Shown here piece after piece: positions 25,859 to 37,300 of a stretch of 64,000 bases of DNA. The DNA lies in assembly GCA_022606135.1 (NCBI GenBank), contig JABYQN010000009.1, positions 1,265,001-1,329,000 on the forward strand. The letters are read 5' to 3'. The notes under the pieces are model-generated. The model saw only the letters and a program-made list of their open reading frames with translations, was not told the origin of the DNA and ran no database searches. The first letter of the stretch is position 1. Every line of letters starts with the position of its first letter. Source of the stretch: Fomes fomentarius (lineage: Eukaryota; Basidiomycota; Agaricomycetes; Polyporales; Polyporaceae). The translations under genes and the position numbers were made by a program.

Positions 25859-27597
25859 ATGACCAAAATATTCTATGCGGTAGCCAGAGGGCGGAAACCG
25901 GGTGTTTACCTGGAATGGTAAGTCTATCAGTGCCTTTGTTGATGACTCCCCCATCCATCCGCGCTATGCAGGAAAGATTGCGCAGCTCAAGTGCTGAATT
26001 TCTATGGTGCGAAATACAAGAAATTTCCGAGTGCTGCAGATGCGGAACTGTGGATCAGTGAGAATGCTCGTCCCGAGATCTCCAGTGATTCAACGACTCG
26101 TTCACCGACTTCCCCAAGTAACGACACTGTTACTTCCTCTGCATCCCCTGTCATCCCGGGTTCCTCCCCCGAATCTATGGCTGTGTCTCAATTACAAGCT
26201 CGGAACGCGCATACTGCATCCCCTCCCATCCGAACTCAACCTACCGTCCGTACCTCCACAGTAACGAATACGGCGATGGGTGTGACGACTTCCTCGAATG
26301 TGCAAACTAAAGAAAGAATTGCTTCTCCACCCCGTCCACCATTACCGGGTGTCTCATCTCCGACGGCGACCGGAGGAAGTGGTCTGACATCCTTGGAACC
26401 CATAGTGGTCTATACAGATGGATCGTGCAGAGGAAATGGGAAGGAGGGCTCGACAGCGGGCGTCGGCGTCTGGTGGGGACGGGACGACCCTCGGTTGGTA
26501 ATCCAGCTGTTCCGCCGTTGTTGTTTGCTGATCCCTGCGTCAATCAAACCACATAGGAACGTCAGTGCGCGGTGCCCCGGTGACCAAACCAATAACCGTG
26601 CAGAGCTCATTGTGAGTTGTGCCCCTTCGGAATGACAATCTCCGGTGTGCTGACGGTGCCTCGTGGTCGCAGGCTATCATCCGAGTGCTCGAGACAGCGC
26701 CGAAAGACCGCCCGCTGGAGATCAGAAGTGACTCCGAGTACAGCATCAACTGTGGGTGCCATACGACCCGTGTCAACGGCCAGATTGTCTGACAAGCAGT
26801 GCGCGACCTTCACAGCTATGAACAAATGGTTGCCGAGCTGGAAAAAGAATGGATGGAGGAAGCCTGACGGCAAACTAGTGAAGAACGCCGACTTGATTCA
26901 GTACGCGGACTTGCTGCTCGAGGAACGACGTTCGGGCTTGAAACAGTCGGTGAGTATGCAACAATGCCACACCTGCATTTACGGGTTCATGATAGTGTAT
27001 AGGTAGTATTCACTAAGGTGCTGGCGCACTCTGGTATAGAAGGAAACGAAGCTGCCGATCGGCTCGCGAACGAGGGTGCCACCCTCCCACCGACTCTGGA
27101 TCCGGACTGGCACAAACTCATGGACGAAGTTGGCGAGCGCATCCGCCATTTGCGGTCTTCGTCGTCTCTCGCCACCGCAGTAAAGACGGTGACCGTTTCG
27201 CGCACCATACCAAAGCAGTCGACTTCTTCTCCTGCTACACAACCTGTTGCAGCCGTCCCATGCCCGATGACAAAACCCGCGTTGTTGCCTGTTCCTGTCA
27301 GCAGGGAATCGTCTAGTTCTGGGAGCTCGCAAGTAGTTTCTGCCGTCACCCACAGAACAAGTTCCTCCACTACCTCCCTTGTGCCGACAGCGGAAGAGCT
27401 TCACAATCCAGGTGTACTCCATGGCGATCCGGACTTACGCATCACTCCAAGGGAGTTGAAGGTTCGTGCATCTCGGTCTTTTCGTGCCACCCGTGATTCG
27501 ATTCGCCCCGCAGGCCTACGCAGAATGCTACTTGCCCGATGACGACTTCCTACGCGAAGCTCAAGAAGCGGGTGTCTGGACGAAGGCCAGGGTGTGA
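25859..27597 (+). CDS. RNH1: ribonuclease H1
   Basis: Degrades the RNA strand of RNA-DNA hybrids (R-loops, Okazaki primers), in nucleus or mitochondria. The N-terminus is the hybrid-binding domain (FYAVARGRKPGVYLEW, then after an intron KDCAAQVLNFYGAKYKKFPS). About 130 residues of Ser/Thr/Pro-rich linker follow. The catalytic domain has all acidic residues: Asp in VYTDGSCRGNG, Glu in NNRAELI, Asp in IRSDSEYSI and the final Asp in HSGIEGNEAADRLANEG, with the flexible-loop His in LAHSG. After the catalytic fold, the frame continues for about 160 more residues, Ser/Thr-rich and ending in an acidic and aromatic tail (AECYLPDDDFLREAQEAGVW). A C-terminal extension of this size is unusual for RNase H1. 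The start ATG gives the standard N-terminus. About five introns with GT-AG ends are needed. Confidence 0.9.
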
Positions 27598-27856
27598 TCT
27601 GCAACCATGTATCTGACTTGCTTAGTGTACGTGTACTTTATGCTCTTCGTCGAACTGTCTGCACGGACAGACACAGTGTGCATGCCTATCCAGCGGGCTG
27701 GCCAGGTTCGTCCGCGGTGATCACTACCGCGGCAAATTACATGCGACGTCGGTTGGTGAACCGACAACTCCTTACTCTGCTCCATTTTTTAGACGAATGT
27801 GCAGAAGATCGCGGCGGGATTCGGAGGGAGGGTCCAGGGTGATATAAAGTCAGATG

Positions 27857-28675
27857 GTTGCTTTCGGCCTGTCAGCATCGCAAGCCTTTGTTCGACCCCT
27901 CTGTCCTTCCCCACCCCCTCGAAGCCTCTACTCTGAATATCATGGTAGGCCCATCATTTGTTCGCTCTCGCATTGCGCTTTAGTAACGACGGAGTGTATC
28001 TCGCAGAACGCCCACGACGACTCGGAAGACGAGCAGTCCTGCACTTGCGGGCAGTGCACGCAAGACTGGTTGTCCCCGAGGATGCGTTACCGCCTCCTAC
28101 GTGCGTTGCTCACTCTTGTCACATCCTGGTCGTTACTGAAGTTGTAGTCGAGACAGACATTGCAGTGGACATGATGCAACAAGCGTTGGCGTCTCCATTA
28201 CCCACCGACTCGGAGTGTGCACCAGGGCTGGAATACCTCACGCAACGTATGCAAGATAACATCACGAAGGGGGTATACCTGGGCTTTGTGCTCGTCGTCG
28301 CCGCTATCGCGAGGGTCTTGAACAAGTCTGGGGAGGACGGCATACCCTTCAGCGAGAATATCGCTGAAGAGCTCTCTGGCTGCAAGAGTCAGACTACGAA
28401 AGTTCTTCGCGGAGGGCGGGGATGTGATGGAAGCGCTCGACTTCGTAGTGCATTTTGCCATGGGGTCGTCTCCCAGTGGGGATGGTACTTGGGACGAGGT
28501 GCACGCGGCTAAGGAAGAGGGGCAGCAGGGCGAGTATCTGGCTCTTCCTGAATGTGCGAACGATCTAGACTGTTACCGTCGAGGATATGTTAGATTTGCC
28601 GCGTCGTTTCGCGGCACTGACCGGCACGGTCTAGATTGTGTACAGTGCACAAATCGGCGGCAGAGATGCTGTTGA
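27857..28675 (+). CDS. Agaricomycete-type uncharacterised protein, C-terminal part, possibly broken
   Basis: Exons ending at 27944, then 28007-28100, 28142-28325 and 28387 onward join in frame through GT-AG sites. They read PLFDPSVLPHPLEASTLNIM, then a short Cys motif CTCGQCTQDWLSPRMRYRL, then MMQQALASPLPTDSECAPGL and NITKGVYLGFVLVVAAIARV, then FFAEGGDVMEALDFVVHFAM followed by SPSGDGTWDE and LPECANDLD. From memory, the combination CxCGxC...GWLSPRM with a later GDGTxxE...LPxCANDLE recurs at the C-terminus of uncharacterised, often ankyrin-containing, Agaricomycete proteins. No N-terminal ankyrin part is evident upstream, where only 260 bases separate it from RNase H1. After ANDLD the natural continuation (VEDMLDLPRRFAAL, stop at 28632-28634) lies in another frame, which suggests a frameshift near 28570. 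It may be a remnant. Confidence 0.5.
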
Positions 28676-28743
28676 ATGAAGCCGAGTGGTGTTTTAAAAC
28701 GTGAGCTCTTACTTCCTCTAGTCAGCGAGAAGCGTATTCAAAG

Positions 28744-29355
28744 ATGGTAGATACGATAGGACCCTGTGCAGTATCGTTTGACAGTGAATTGGGACGCGCA
28801 TCTGAGAAAGAATCAATGGGGGCGCTGCAGGTGGAGTTGCGAGGCGATCACTCGTTGTTTCTCGTCCCGGAAGTAATACAATCAAAGCGAAGTCGCGGGC
28901 AGAGTTGCGTGCGTACTCTTCCAGCCCTACGACCTGTTCGAGGTTTTTCCTCTCAACCGTTGTAGCAGTGTCACCCTCTTTGGCCATCTCGAGGCGACCA
29001 GACAAGATATATGCATAAAGGTTTTGTGGCGGGAAGCGGTGGAGGGTATTCCAGAAGGGGAGTGTCAGCCATCTTTCTCTCAGGACGTTCTACATCGAAC
29101 AACCCATTCTTAGTACATCTACAACGATTACAGGAGGATGTCGCCGAGCGAGCCCGCGTCCGAAAGCTCACGAAGTGTTACTATCGGGACTGAACCTGGT
29201 ACGCTCGATCCTGACGATTCTGAAGAGTTTAGGCTTGAGACCGGTTGGCAACCCTAGAGGCGGGTTTCACCGACTACGAGGAGACCAAAAACGTTGAGGT
29301 GTTACATGCCGGGGACTATGTCGTTCATTTCGCGATAGAGCAATCGCCCTTGAGA
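28744..29355 (+). pseudogene. possible decayed coding sequence
   Basis: Pieces with coding character lie in different frames: MGALQVELRGDHSLFLVPEV at about 28816-28875, PYDLFEVFPLNRCSSVTLFG and HLEATRQDICIKVLWREAVE at about 28925-29045, and VEVLHAGDYVVHFAIEQSPL at about 29296-29355. The last resembles DVMEALDFVVHFAM of the preceding gene fragment, so this could be a second, more eroded relative. I could not join the pieces with credible splice sites, and stops interrupt them. Confidence 0.25.
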
Positions 29356-29783
29356 TGAGCTGTAAGGAGACACGCAGTCGAGATGGGCAAACGATTCGGG
29401 CCTTTCTCGTGTGTGGGAGAGGCTACTCGCAGTTACAGGAACTGAACACTTTCCAGTACTTGGCTTCTACGTCGAGAAGAGAATTCTTCAGGCCAGTAAA
29501 GCGTATACAGACCGGTGCAGTGACTTGGAGGAGATCACGACCATCAATCCTCTGACGCAAGTAGTCACATGGCTGGGACGCTTACCGTCTCCGGTCCGCG
29601 ATACCAGTCACCTGGAACATGTAGATCGTCTCTCGTCGTCGTTTGACCAGCAAGAATCAATATTAATGTCAGAGAGGCTTGGTCCCAAGCACTACAAGTA
29701 CCGCGCGAAGGAGAGTTTGTTCTATCGCCGACCTTGTCCTTCGCCTGCAACGTCAAGACTGCTTAAGCTCAGTCACGCAAAAT

Positions 29784-32260
29784 ATGTACGCATCCATCTT
29801 GCTGTACTTCGCTGCAGTTCTCGCTCTGCCTGCGCACGCAGCTTCGTACATCAATCGACATGCCGTTGTCTCGAGGTATAACCCTGTCCGGACCGCGTCA
29901 AGCAACAGCACGCCTATGCAGGTCGGGAACGGTCACTTCGCGTTCGGCGCGGACGTCACCGGCCTGCAAACGTTCCTCCCGTTCGCAACCATGTCGGACT
30001 GGGGGTGGAAGAACGACTCGCTCCCGGCGGGAATGACAGAAGAAGACGTGGAAGCGTACCGGGGCGTGGTCTGGGATGAGGTGCAGTACGAGTTTGGGGG
30101 CCCGCAGCCGATGCAGCAGTGGCTGATTTCGAACCCAAACCGCGTCAACCTGGGGAGGATCGGTCTGCTCTTCCGAGACGAAAACGGAGACGCGGTGGAT
30201 GTGGCTGAAGATGGATTGGAGGGAGCGCGACAGGAACTGGACTTGTGGACTGGGACGCTGACGAGCAGCTTCCGGTGGCAGGGCGAGAGGGTGAGGGTCC
30301 AGACGGTGGCCGCGCAGAATAGCGACGCCGTTGGAGTGACGATCACGTCTCCGCTCCTCAAGAAGGGCCGACTGGGTATCTTCCTGGACTTCCCGTGGAA
30401 CGACGGTAGTTCCAAGTTCGAGGCGCCATTCGTTGGGGTGTGGAACGCGACGAGTAACCATACGACCGAGCTTACTACAGGCACCTCCAGGCTGGGGCAG
30501 AACGTGGCCGCTGCAGTTGCGCACACCATGGGGACGACGACGTTCTTCACGTTCGTGGGTGGCGGAGACGATTTCAACGTCACGCGGGTCTCTCCCGACG
30601 AACACCGTTACGCCATCGTTCCGCGCCAGCCTCGCAGCACGTTCTCTGTCACGACCGCGTACGCCCCCGGTCTAATCAAGACGCTACCCACAGTGCAAAA
30701 CCTCGCGAAGGAGTCGCAGAGGACCTGGCACGCCTTCTGGTCCGAGAACGGATTTGTCGATGTCGTGACCGGATCCACGGACCCACGCGCTGACGAGCTA
30801 CAGAGACGCATTGTGCTGTCTCAGTACTTGTTGCGAGTGAACGAGGCCGGCGACACGCCTCCGCAAGAGGTGAGTATATGCATATTGACTGCACCAGCGC
30901 GAGTGATGACTGATATCTGGTTACTAGTCTGGGCTTGTCAACAATGGCTGGGTTAGTGGCAGTTGCAACTACATCCAAACACACATCGCACTCACTTCTG
31001 TCACCTAGTACGGCAAATTCCACATGGAGATGTTCTTCTGGCACAGCGCGCACTGGGCATTGTGGAACAACTGGCAGCTTCTGGACCGGGCCAGCGGCGT
31101 CTACTCGCGGTTCCTGTCCTCCTCCATTGACCGTGCGCAGGTGCAGCAAGGCTATTCCACCGGAGCGCGCTGGTCGAAGATGACGGATCCGTCAGGGCGC
31201 TCCGCCCCGGGCCAGATCAACGAACTCCTCATCTGGCAGCAACCCCATCCGCTCGTTTTCGCAGAGTACGAGTACCGCGCGACGCGCTCGCATGCGACGC
31301 TGCAGAAGTGGCGGGACGTCGTGCACGCTACTGCCGACTGGATGTCCGTCTTCGCGAAGCTGAACGCAAGCACGGGAGCCTACGACCTCGGTCCGTCGAT
31401 GTATGTCGTCAGCGAGGACACCAGTCCTAACGCCACTCGGAACCCGGCGTTCGAGCTTGCATACTGGCGTTTCGGGCTGGAACACGCCAGTGCCTGGATG
31501 GAGCGCCTCGGGGAGAAGGCCCCGGAGGCGTGGACGACCGTCAAAGACAACCTGGCGTCACTACCGGTCGATCCGGAGAATGGGCTGTACGCGGTCTACG
31601 AGGGGATACCGAACGACTTCTGGGACACACCGACGTATACAAACGACCATCCAGCTTTGGTTGGGCTGTACGGGTGGCTACCGCAGACGGCGAATGTAAA
31701 CTTGGAGATCGCCAAGGCCACGGCGCAGAAAGTCTGGACTAGCTGGAATATCAGTAATTGCTGGGGGTGAGTGGATCGTGCCTTGTGAGTTCACTGTAGG
31801 CTGTGAGCGATCTATCTACACTGAAGCGCCGTTGCCCATGAGACGATGGCGTAGGTGGATCGTTCCAAAGAACATTGCACTTCCACAAGCATCGCTGTTC
31901 TTCTTTGTTCAATCCCAGATGGTTCATTCTCATTGGGTGCTGGCGGTAGGACCTGGGCATGGATGCTGATATTCATGATTCGTCAGGTGGGACTTCCCGA
32001 TGCTGGCGATGTCCGCAGCTCGTAACGGGGAAACGGAGAAGGCGGTCGAGTGGCTTCTCCACCCACTGTTTGAGTTTGACGATGTAGGAATGCCTGTTGG
32101 CGGTGTTCGCGTTCCGACGCCATACTTTCCGGGCTCTGGCTCGTTGCTTTATGCTGTGGCGATGATGGCTGGGGGATGGGACGGCAGTCAGGGTCTTGCT
32201 CCGGGGTTTCCGATAAAGGGTTGGAAAGTACGCACGGAGAGAGTTAGCAAGGCCTTGTGA
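29784..32260 (+). CDS. secreted six-hairpin (alpha/alpha)6 glycosidase
   Basis: Secreted protein of about 740 residues with a signal peptide (ASILLYFAAVLALPAHA). The ordered part begins RHAVVSRYNPVR...MQVGNGHFAFGADVTG. This start, with N-terminal beta-sandwich strands and a C-terminal alpha/alpha barrel, is typical of six-hairpin glycosidases of the GH65/GH95 fold. The barrel includes YGKFHMEMFFWHSAHWALWN and ETEKAVEWLLHPLFEFDD, with candidate catalytic acids in the HMEM and NELLIW regions. I cannot fix the family or substrate; alpha-fucosidase-like or trehalose/kojibiose-type activity would be guesses. Four exons: the first ends at CCGCAAGAG, a tiny second exon encodes SGLVNNGW, and the third and fourth join as CWG/WDFPMLAMS across 31767-31985. 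Many potential N-glycosylation sites (NSTP, NATSNHT, NVT) fit secretion. Confidence 0.75.
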
Positions 32261-33013
32261 TGGAGTAGTAACGGGATGCATCAATATATGATGGTTGGAA
32301 CTTGGAGGTTCGCTCCGTCACTATGTACTGTCTCCGCAATGGTGATGCCTTGTTTCCTGGTTAGAGTAAGGTTCAGGAAGGCCAGATCTTAAAAGTATAC
32401 CCGAGAAGGTAAGCAAGGCCATGCAATGAGGCGATCACGCGGGCGATGTCCCGCCGTTGTCGAACCGACCACCCTTTCATTAGAATCATCGAATAATAGT
32501 ATGACTATGGACTGTGAAGACAAAATCTTAGACTTGCTGGAAGGTAGGAGTACGCACAAAGAAAGAACTAGTGACACCATGTGATGGCACGGCCGCGACT
32601 CGCGTTCATTGCGAACGACATACGGGTAATAATACGATGATAGTCGGTTCACAATTTGTCGGACTGGTGTATTCGGGATATGTCTTCGCGGGCCCTCTGC
32701 CCATTTGATGCTCCTCGAGGGCGAGATATCGGCGAATGCAGTGCAGGCGGTGAATCGGACGACACATGTTGGAAGATGTCGGAGACGGTCAAAACGATGA
32801 AGGCCGTGCGTCCAATCTTCAGGGCAACTAACTTGACAGAGGATGAAACGATGGATTATTGCCGATAGCTTAGTTGACAAGAAGGGATGGATCAACTTAA
32901 ACAAAGCCAGTTATGCAGGATAAGGGGGCGCTCGGTGCCTGGCGCGCGTAACTCTGGTTTATACCTCCACTTCGATCTCCACCGCCAACAACGCTTTGCT
33001 GCTATCATCTATC
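32261..33013. other. intergenic region
   Basis: 750 bases between two + strand genes. A 171-residue open frame runs on the reverse strand at 32389-32904 but has no recognisable domain, signal or splice context, and I treat it as chance. The last 100 bases are a plausible leader for the next gene. Confidence 0.45.
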
Positions 33014-34323
33014 ATGGCTACTCACACTCAAGAACCCTCAAGTCGTCAGTCTCTTCTCTCCAGCTCTGCTACCCCCGCCCGCTCACCCTTGTACTCCACA
33101 GACGCCTCCACCATGAACGGAACGACCCCCTCGCCGGCCGAGTTGCGACACATCACCTCTGCTACCAACCTCACTACTCCATCGCGCGAACGCAAGCTCT
33201 CAAATCGCAACTCTCAGCATCTCCGTACTCATCGTTTGGGCTCACGCTCTCCCGCATCGATCCCCTCATCCCCGACCTCAGTGTAAGTTTTTGGTTATGG
33301 CGGTCATGCTTGCTGCAGCTCCACTCACAGCGAGAGAGCAGTCATTCCTCATCCTCCGCCATCTTCGAACGCGATATCGAGCCCATCGCATCGCCCCTTA
33401 GCCTCACATCTGACCCCCATCACATCGCTCGCGCAAAGTTCACCGAGGAGATCGAGCGCGCCGTTCCCTCCGTGCTTGACAGCGCTGCTGCAGTCCTCAC
33501 GTCCACGAATCCTGACGATGACAACCTGGATGCAATCTCCATCGTCACCCCAGCTCCCATCGAGCCTGGCTACCAAAGCGGGTTCACGAGCCCCATATCG
33601 CGCTTGAGCAGCCGCAGTCCTAGTCCCAACGGCAACAGGCGGAGTTTACTCTTCAGTAACTCTCTTCCTGGATCACCGCCGAAACCTGCACAAGGTTCGC
33701 CACCGACGCGTCCAACCGTGCAAACGAATCCCGTACCGGTCGCCCCCCTGGCGCCGTTGACGTTCGCACCGAATGCTGCACCAAATTTGTCAACAACGGT
33801 AACTCCCACCCCCACGTCCGCCTACTTCTCCGCCGCATCCAGTTCAGCGCCTTCAGAGGCAGATTCAAACTCGAATGCGTCGTCGCCGACCACCGCAACT
33901 CACACAGAGCACCCATTGCACACCCTCCCTACTCAGCCCCAGTACCTGACGTCAATCGCTGTGCCCGCACCTTTTCCATCGCTCCCCCCTTCACCCAAGA
34001 ATGTCGCAAAACGGCTGTCTTTCATCTCCTATGCGGACCTTCTTTCGTCCACGCCATCATCAGCCATTCCTTTGTCGACGCTCACATCCGCCGCCATCGT
34101 GTCTGAGCCTCCGCCACACATCCCAAGCGTAATCGGACTCCCCCAGGCTCATTACGCAGCGAGCTCGAGTGGAGGCAGCGTTCACGGCGCGCCCACTTTC
34201 GTCCTCGAACGTGATGGGGTGAGTGGAGTGGCGGATGACGTCGGCGGTGAATGGGAACGCGAGGGACTGGGCAAGGGCCTCGAGGAGCGTTTGGAAGGCC
34301 TGATATCCTCCAAGGCGTATTAG
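33014..34323 (+). CDS. disordered Ser/Pro-rich protein, function unknown
   Basis: Two exons. The first starts at ATG 33014 and ends near 33282 at a GTAAGT donor. The second runs from about 33340 to the TAG at 34321-34323. The product of about 415 residues is dominated by Ser, Pro, Thr and Ala and is probably disordered. One more ordered segment reads HHIARAKFTEEIERAVPSVL, a likely amphipathic helix. The C-terminus (EWEREGLGKGLEERLEGLI) is another likely helix. Repeated SP and TP pairs and the motif SPKNVAKRLSFISYADLLSS suggest kinase sites. No domain is recognised. The acceptor is ambiguous among several AGs in GCGAGAGAG at 33332-33340; the phase-2 donor needs the last of them. Confidence 0.65.
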
Positions 34324-37300
34324 TCCCTCTCCCATACCTCCTTATGACGAAAGCCCTGGCGTTGTCGGCGTCCGAGACGACCGTTATGCGCTAGTGGCTC
34401 TAATGATTGGCGATGAAGTGCTTCGAATCCCGGTGCGAGTATGCAAACCCTTTTTCCTGTTTCGGTCGGACCCTCTCACTCTCGCAGGGTCTTTCCTGTC
34501 TTCCTTCAAATTAACAAACTTCGAATCTGGTGTTTCGTTTCCCCGAGTGGATCGGTTTGCACAACCTATACTACATTCGCCACTAATTGCTCTGTTCAAT
34601 GATAACCTTTATAGTTTTGTATCTCGTTCGATGACCGTTCGATGACCCTTTGCCCTTGCCCTTCCCCCACACCTCTTTTTGCGGTTTGCCCCCATTTCCC
34701 TGCCCTCTTCCCACGATTGATGTCCGCCATCCTGACATCAGGACGTGGATCGGTCACCTTACGCAGTAAAACGGCCCTCGGGTTATTTATGCCTTCTAGT
34801 CCCTTCACTGCAACATTACATGTACGAGTAATCCTCATCACGGCGGTCCGCGTTCGTGCTCCAGCTCGTGATTGTGCCATTACTGTATACGATACTACTA
34901 CGAAATCCGCTCCACTTCCCCGACCTATACGAACTACGTCACCAGTCCGAGCCCGGGTCCCACCTGTGCTCGTCGGCTAATGCATGCATATGGTCGATGA
35001 TGCACGGGACCCACGAGTTCCGTGGACTGGTCTCCGGACCTCAGATTCTTCGAATTCACGCGGCACGCACGCACGCGTCGATGTGCATGATCTTCCTCCT
35101 ATGCAGCCCTTGCTTCTTTCTTGACAAGTCTGAAAACCTTCTGACCTTCTGATACCGTTATCTCCGTCTCGATCCCCCTTCCCCCTTCACCTACCTACAT
35201 GTATGCCTTACTAGAGGTTTGCTCCATCGAGTTATTACTGCTGTATATAGGGGTAGTGTCATGTTCGTCTGCACGCGCTGTTTCTGAGTCAATTTGGTTG
35301 TAAAAGCAATGGAAATTCTTTGCTCGAAACGATCTGGGGAGGCTTCCAGCTGCTCAACATATGTAGATGGGCCCGCTTATGAGGCGACGTGACCGCCGCA
35401 AGAACATATCGAGAATCTTTTGGAACGGTCACCGACACAGCCAGCAGCACAAAGCCATGGGGTCTTTTTCCGAATCACTGCGCGCGCGCGGTATATCGAA
35501 CGTCGCAGAATGACGGGGATAGTAGTTGATGTGTGAGTCAGTAGTAGCCTGGATATAGCACTCACTCACATGATCAACGTAATGCCAGGTCTAACTAACT
35601 GGCCAAGAGCTAGCATGCCCAATGCCCAATGCACACTGGTCGCGGCGCAGACCTGCCAGTGGGTAGTGGTGGGATTTTATACATACGCACTTGGCAGTCG
35701 TTGATCGATATTCGACATTTTGTCAGTGCCAATGTACATGTCAGCACCCGGCGGCCACATGTGGCCTTGTGGCGCTCTGCAGTGGCGGGAGATTGCTGTT
35801 AGGCCTGACATCCACCAGCCACGGGGTCATGCGAGGATTCAGGAAACACCCTGCGGGAATCCTACAACCTGATTTCGAAGGCCGCGGAGTGGCCTAAGCA
35901 GATCGTCGCGTCCGTGTCCTCGTCCGCCAGGCCCGGGAGAATACTGTTCGTAGTACTTACATGCAAGTCGCGGCCCGCGCACCCCGTCCTCACAGCATTG
36001 AGTCCATAATCAGTGTGGCGGCGTGCGTACACTTCTTACTCACTCCGATGTGACACGGATGGCCATGGCCCGGCGGGCCTGGGGGGCAGCGATACATTGA
36101 GCGTTTTCGACGGTGGAGCCGCATTTCATTTGGAGGCTGAGCTGGATGTCGCGGGGTCCGATCACGATACTTAGATGCATCATTGCACGCCGCTTTTTTG
36201 GCTGACGGTACGCCCAACGGTGGCGTCCGACTCAGTATGATTAATGTCATTTTGACGTGCCCTCCTAGGTCGGGAATCGAGACTCCGGCCTTGGGTGGCC
36301 GACGGCGCACAACTTTGAGTCCGTCTCGCCACCAGTACTTGTCAGTCTAGTGTATCAAGACCGGGCCGCAGATAACCAGCATTACATAAACTATCGATGA
36401 ACGTGTGAGTCGCTCGATAGAAAAGGTTTGCTGGCAAAGTTCAACATCAAGCTTACCTCGTATACGCGTACGTACGCCTACATTCAAAGGCGGCAGCACG
36501 TGCCCTGAAAGATGCTTCCTGCGGCGTCCGTCGGATGGGGAAGTAGTGCTGTGCGACGTGGAAGGCACGATATGGAACTCGAAGTCAAGATATGTTCCCC
36601 CAAGTTGCGTGGCGCACACAAGGGCGGAAGGGCACCCGTGTGCGTCCGTTCTGTATTTAGCCCGAGTGGCTTGCACGAGGGAAGATGTGCCATTGGATGT
36701 GGAGGGTCGGTGGGAAGCGGCTTGGGGGAATGGCTGTTCATCATTTCCTTTAGGAGTGCTCGTCTACAAAAGACAGCCGGCAGATCAGAAACGCATGGGA
36801 GGGCGAGGGCGAGGGCGAGGGCGAGGGAACGCGATACGCGCCTGAACTGTAGCTCCTGTGGCACGAAGGCTGTATTCCGGCCACGGGGCGCAGGGGCTTG
36901 TTGAGAGCGGCGCGTTCCGCCGACGCCGGTGAGGGCAAGGATGGACTATACACCTTGTCGTAGACGCACTGGCGAAAAGATGAAACATGACAGATAAAGT
37001 TTGCTCAGAAGTCGGATGCGGTCGAAGGCCGGAGCCGGAGTCAAAATATTGAGATCTGAGCAAGACTCCTGAGTCGTGAGTCGGAAGCCCTGGGTGGTGA
37101 ATTTTCCGCGCCTCTTGTCGGCTTGGTCAGCTCATGAGAACTAGGCGAGTTGTGGATGGGACCGGTGCATAGGAGGAACGCGCCTGATCGGATACAGTGT
37201 CGGCTTGCAGCGCTGGGGTGGGTACGCCGATACTGACGAACAGCGAATAGCGTAAATGTGTTGCGCTCGCAGCGCTGTGATAACTGGTGGCTGGAATCAG

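Noticed and set aside
32389..32904. 171-residue reverse-strand open frame
   Set aside because: No recognisable domain, signal or helix pattern, and no splice-linked exons; lies in a promoter region.
34418..34440. TTCGAATCC resembling a tRNA B box
   Set aside because: Flanking bases do not form a T stem and there is no acceptor or anticodon arm.
36405..36845. 146-residue + strand open frame
   Set aside because: Contains the GAGGGC repeat read as Arg-Gly, overlaps reverse-strand frames of equal size, and has no features.
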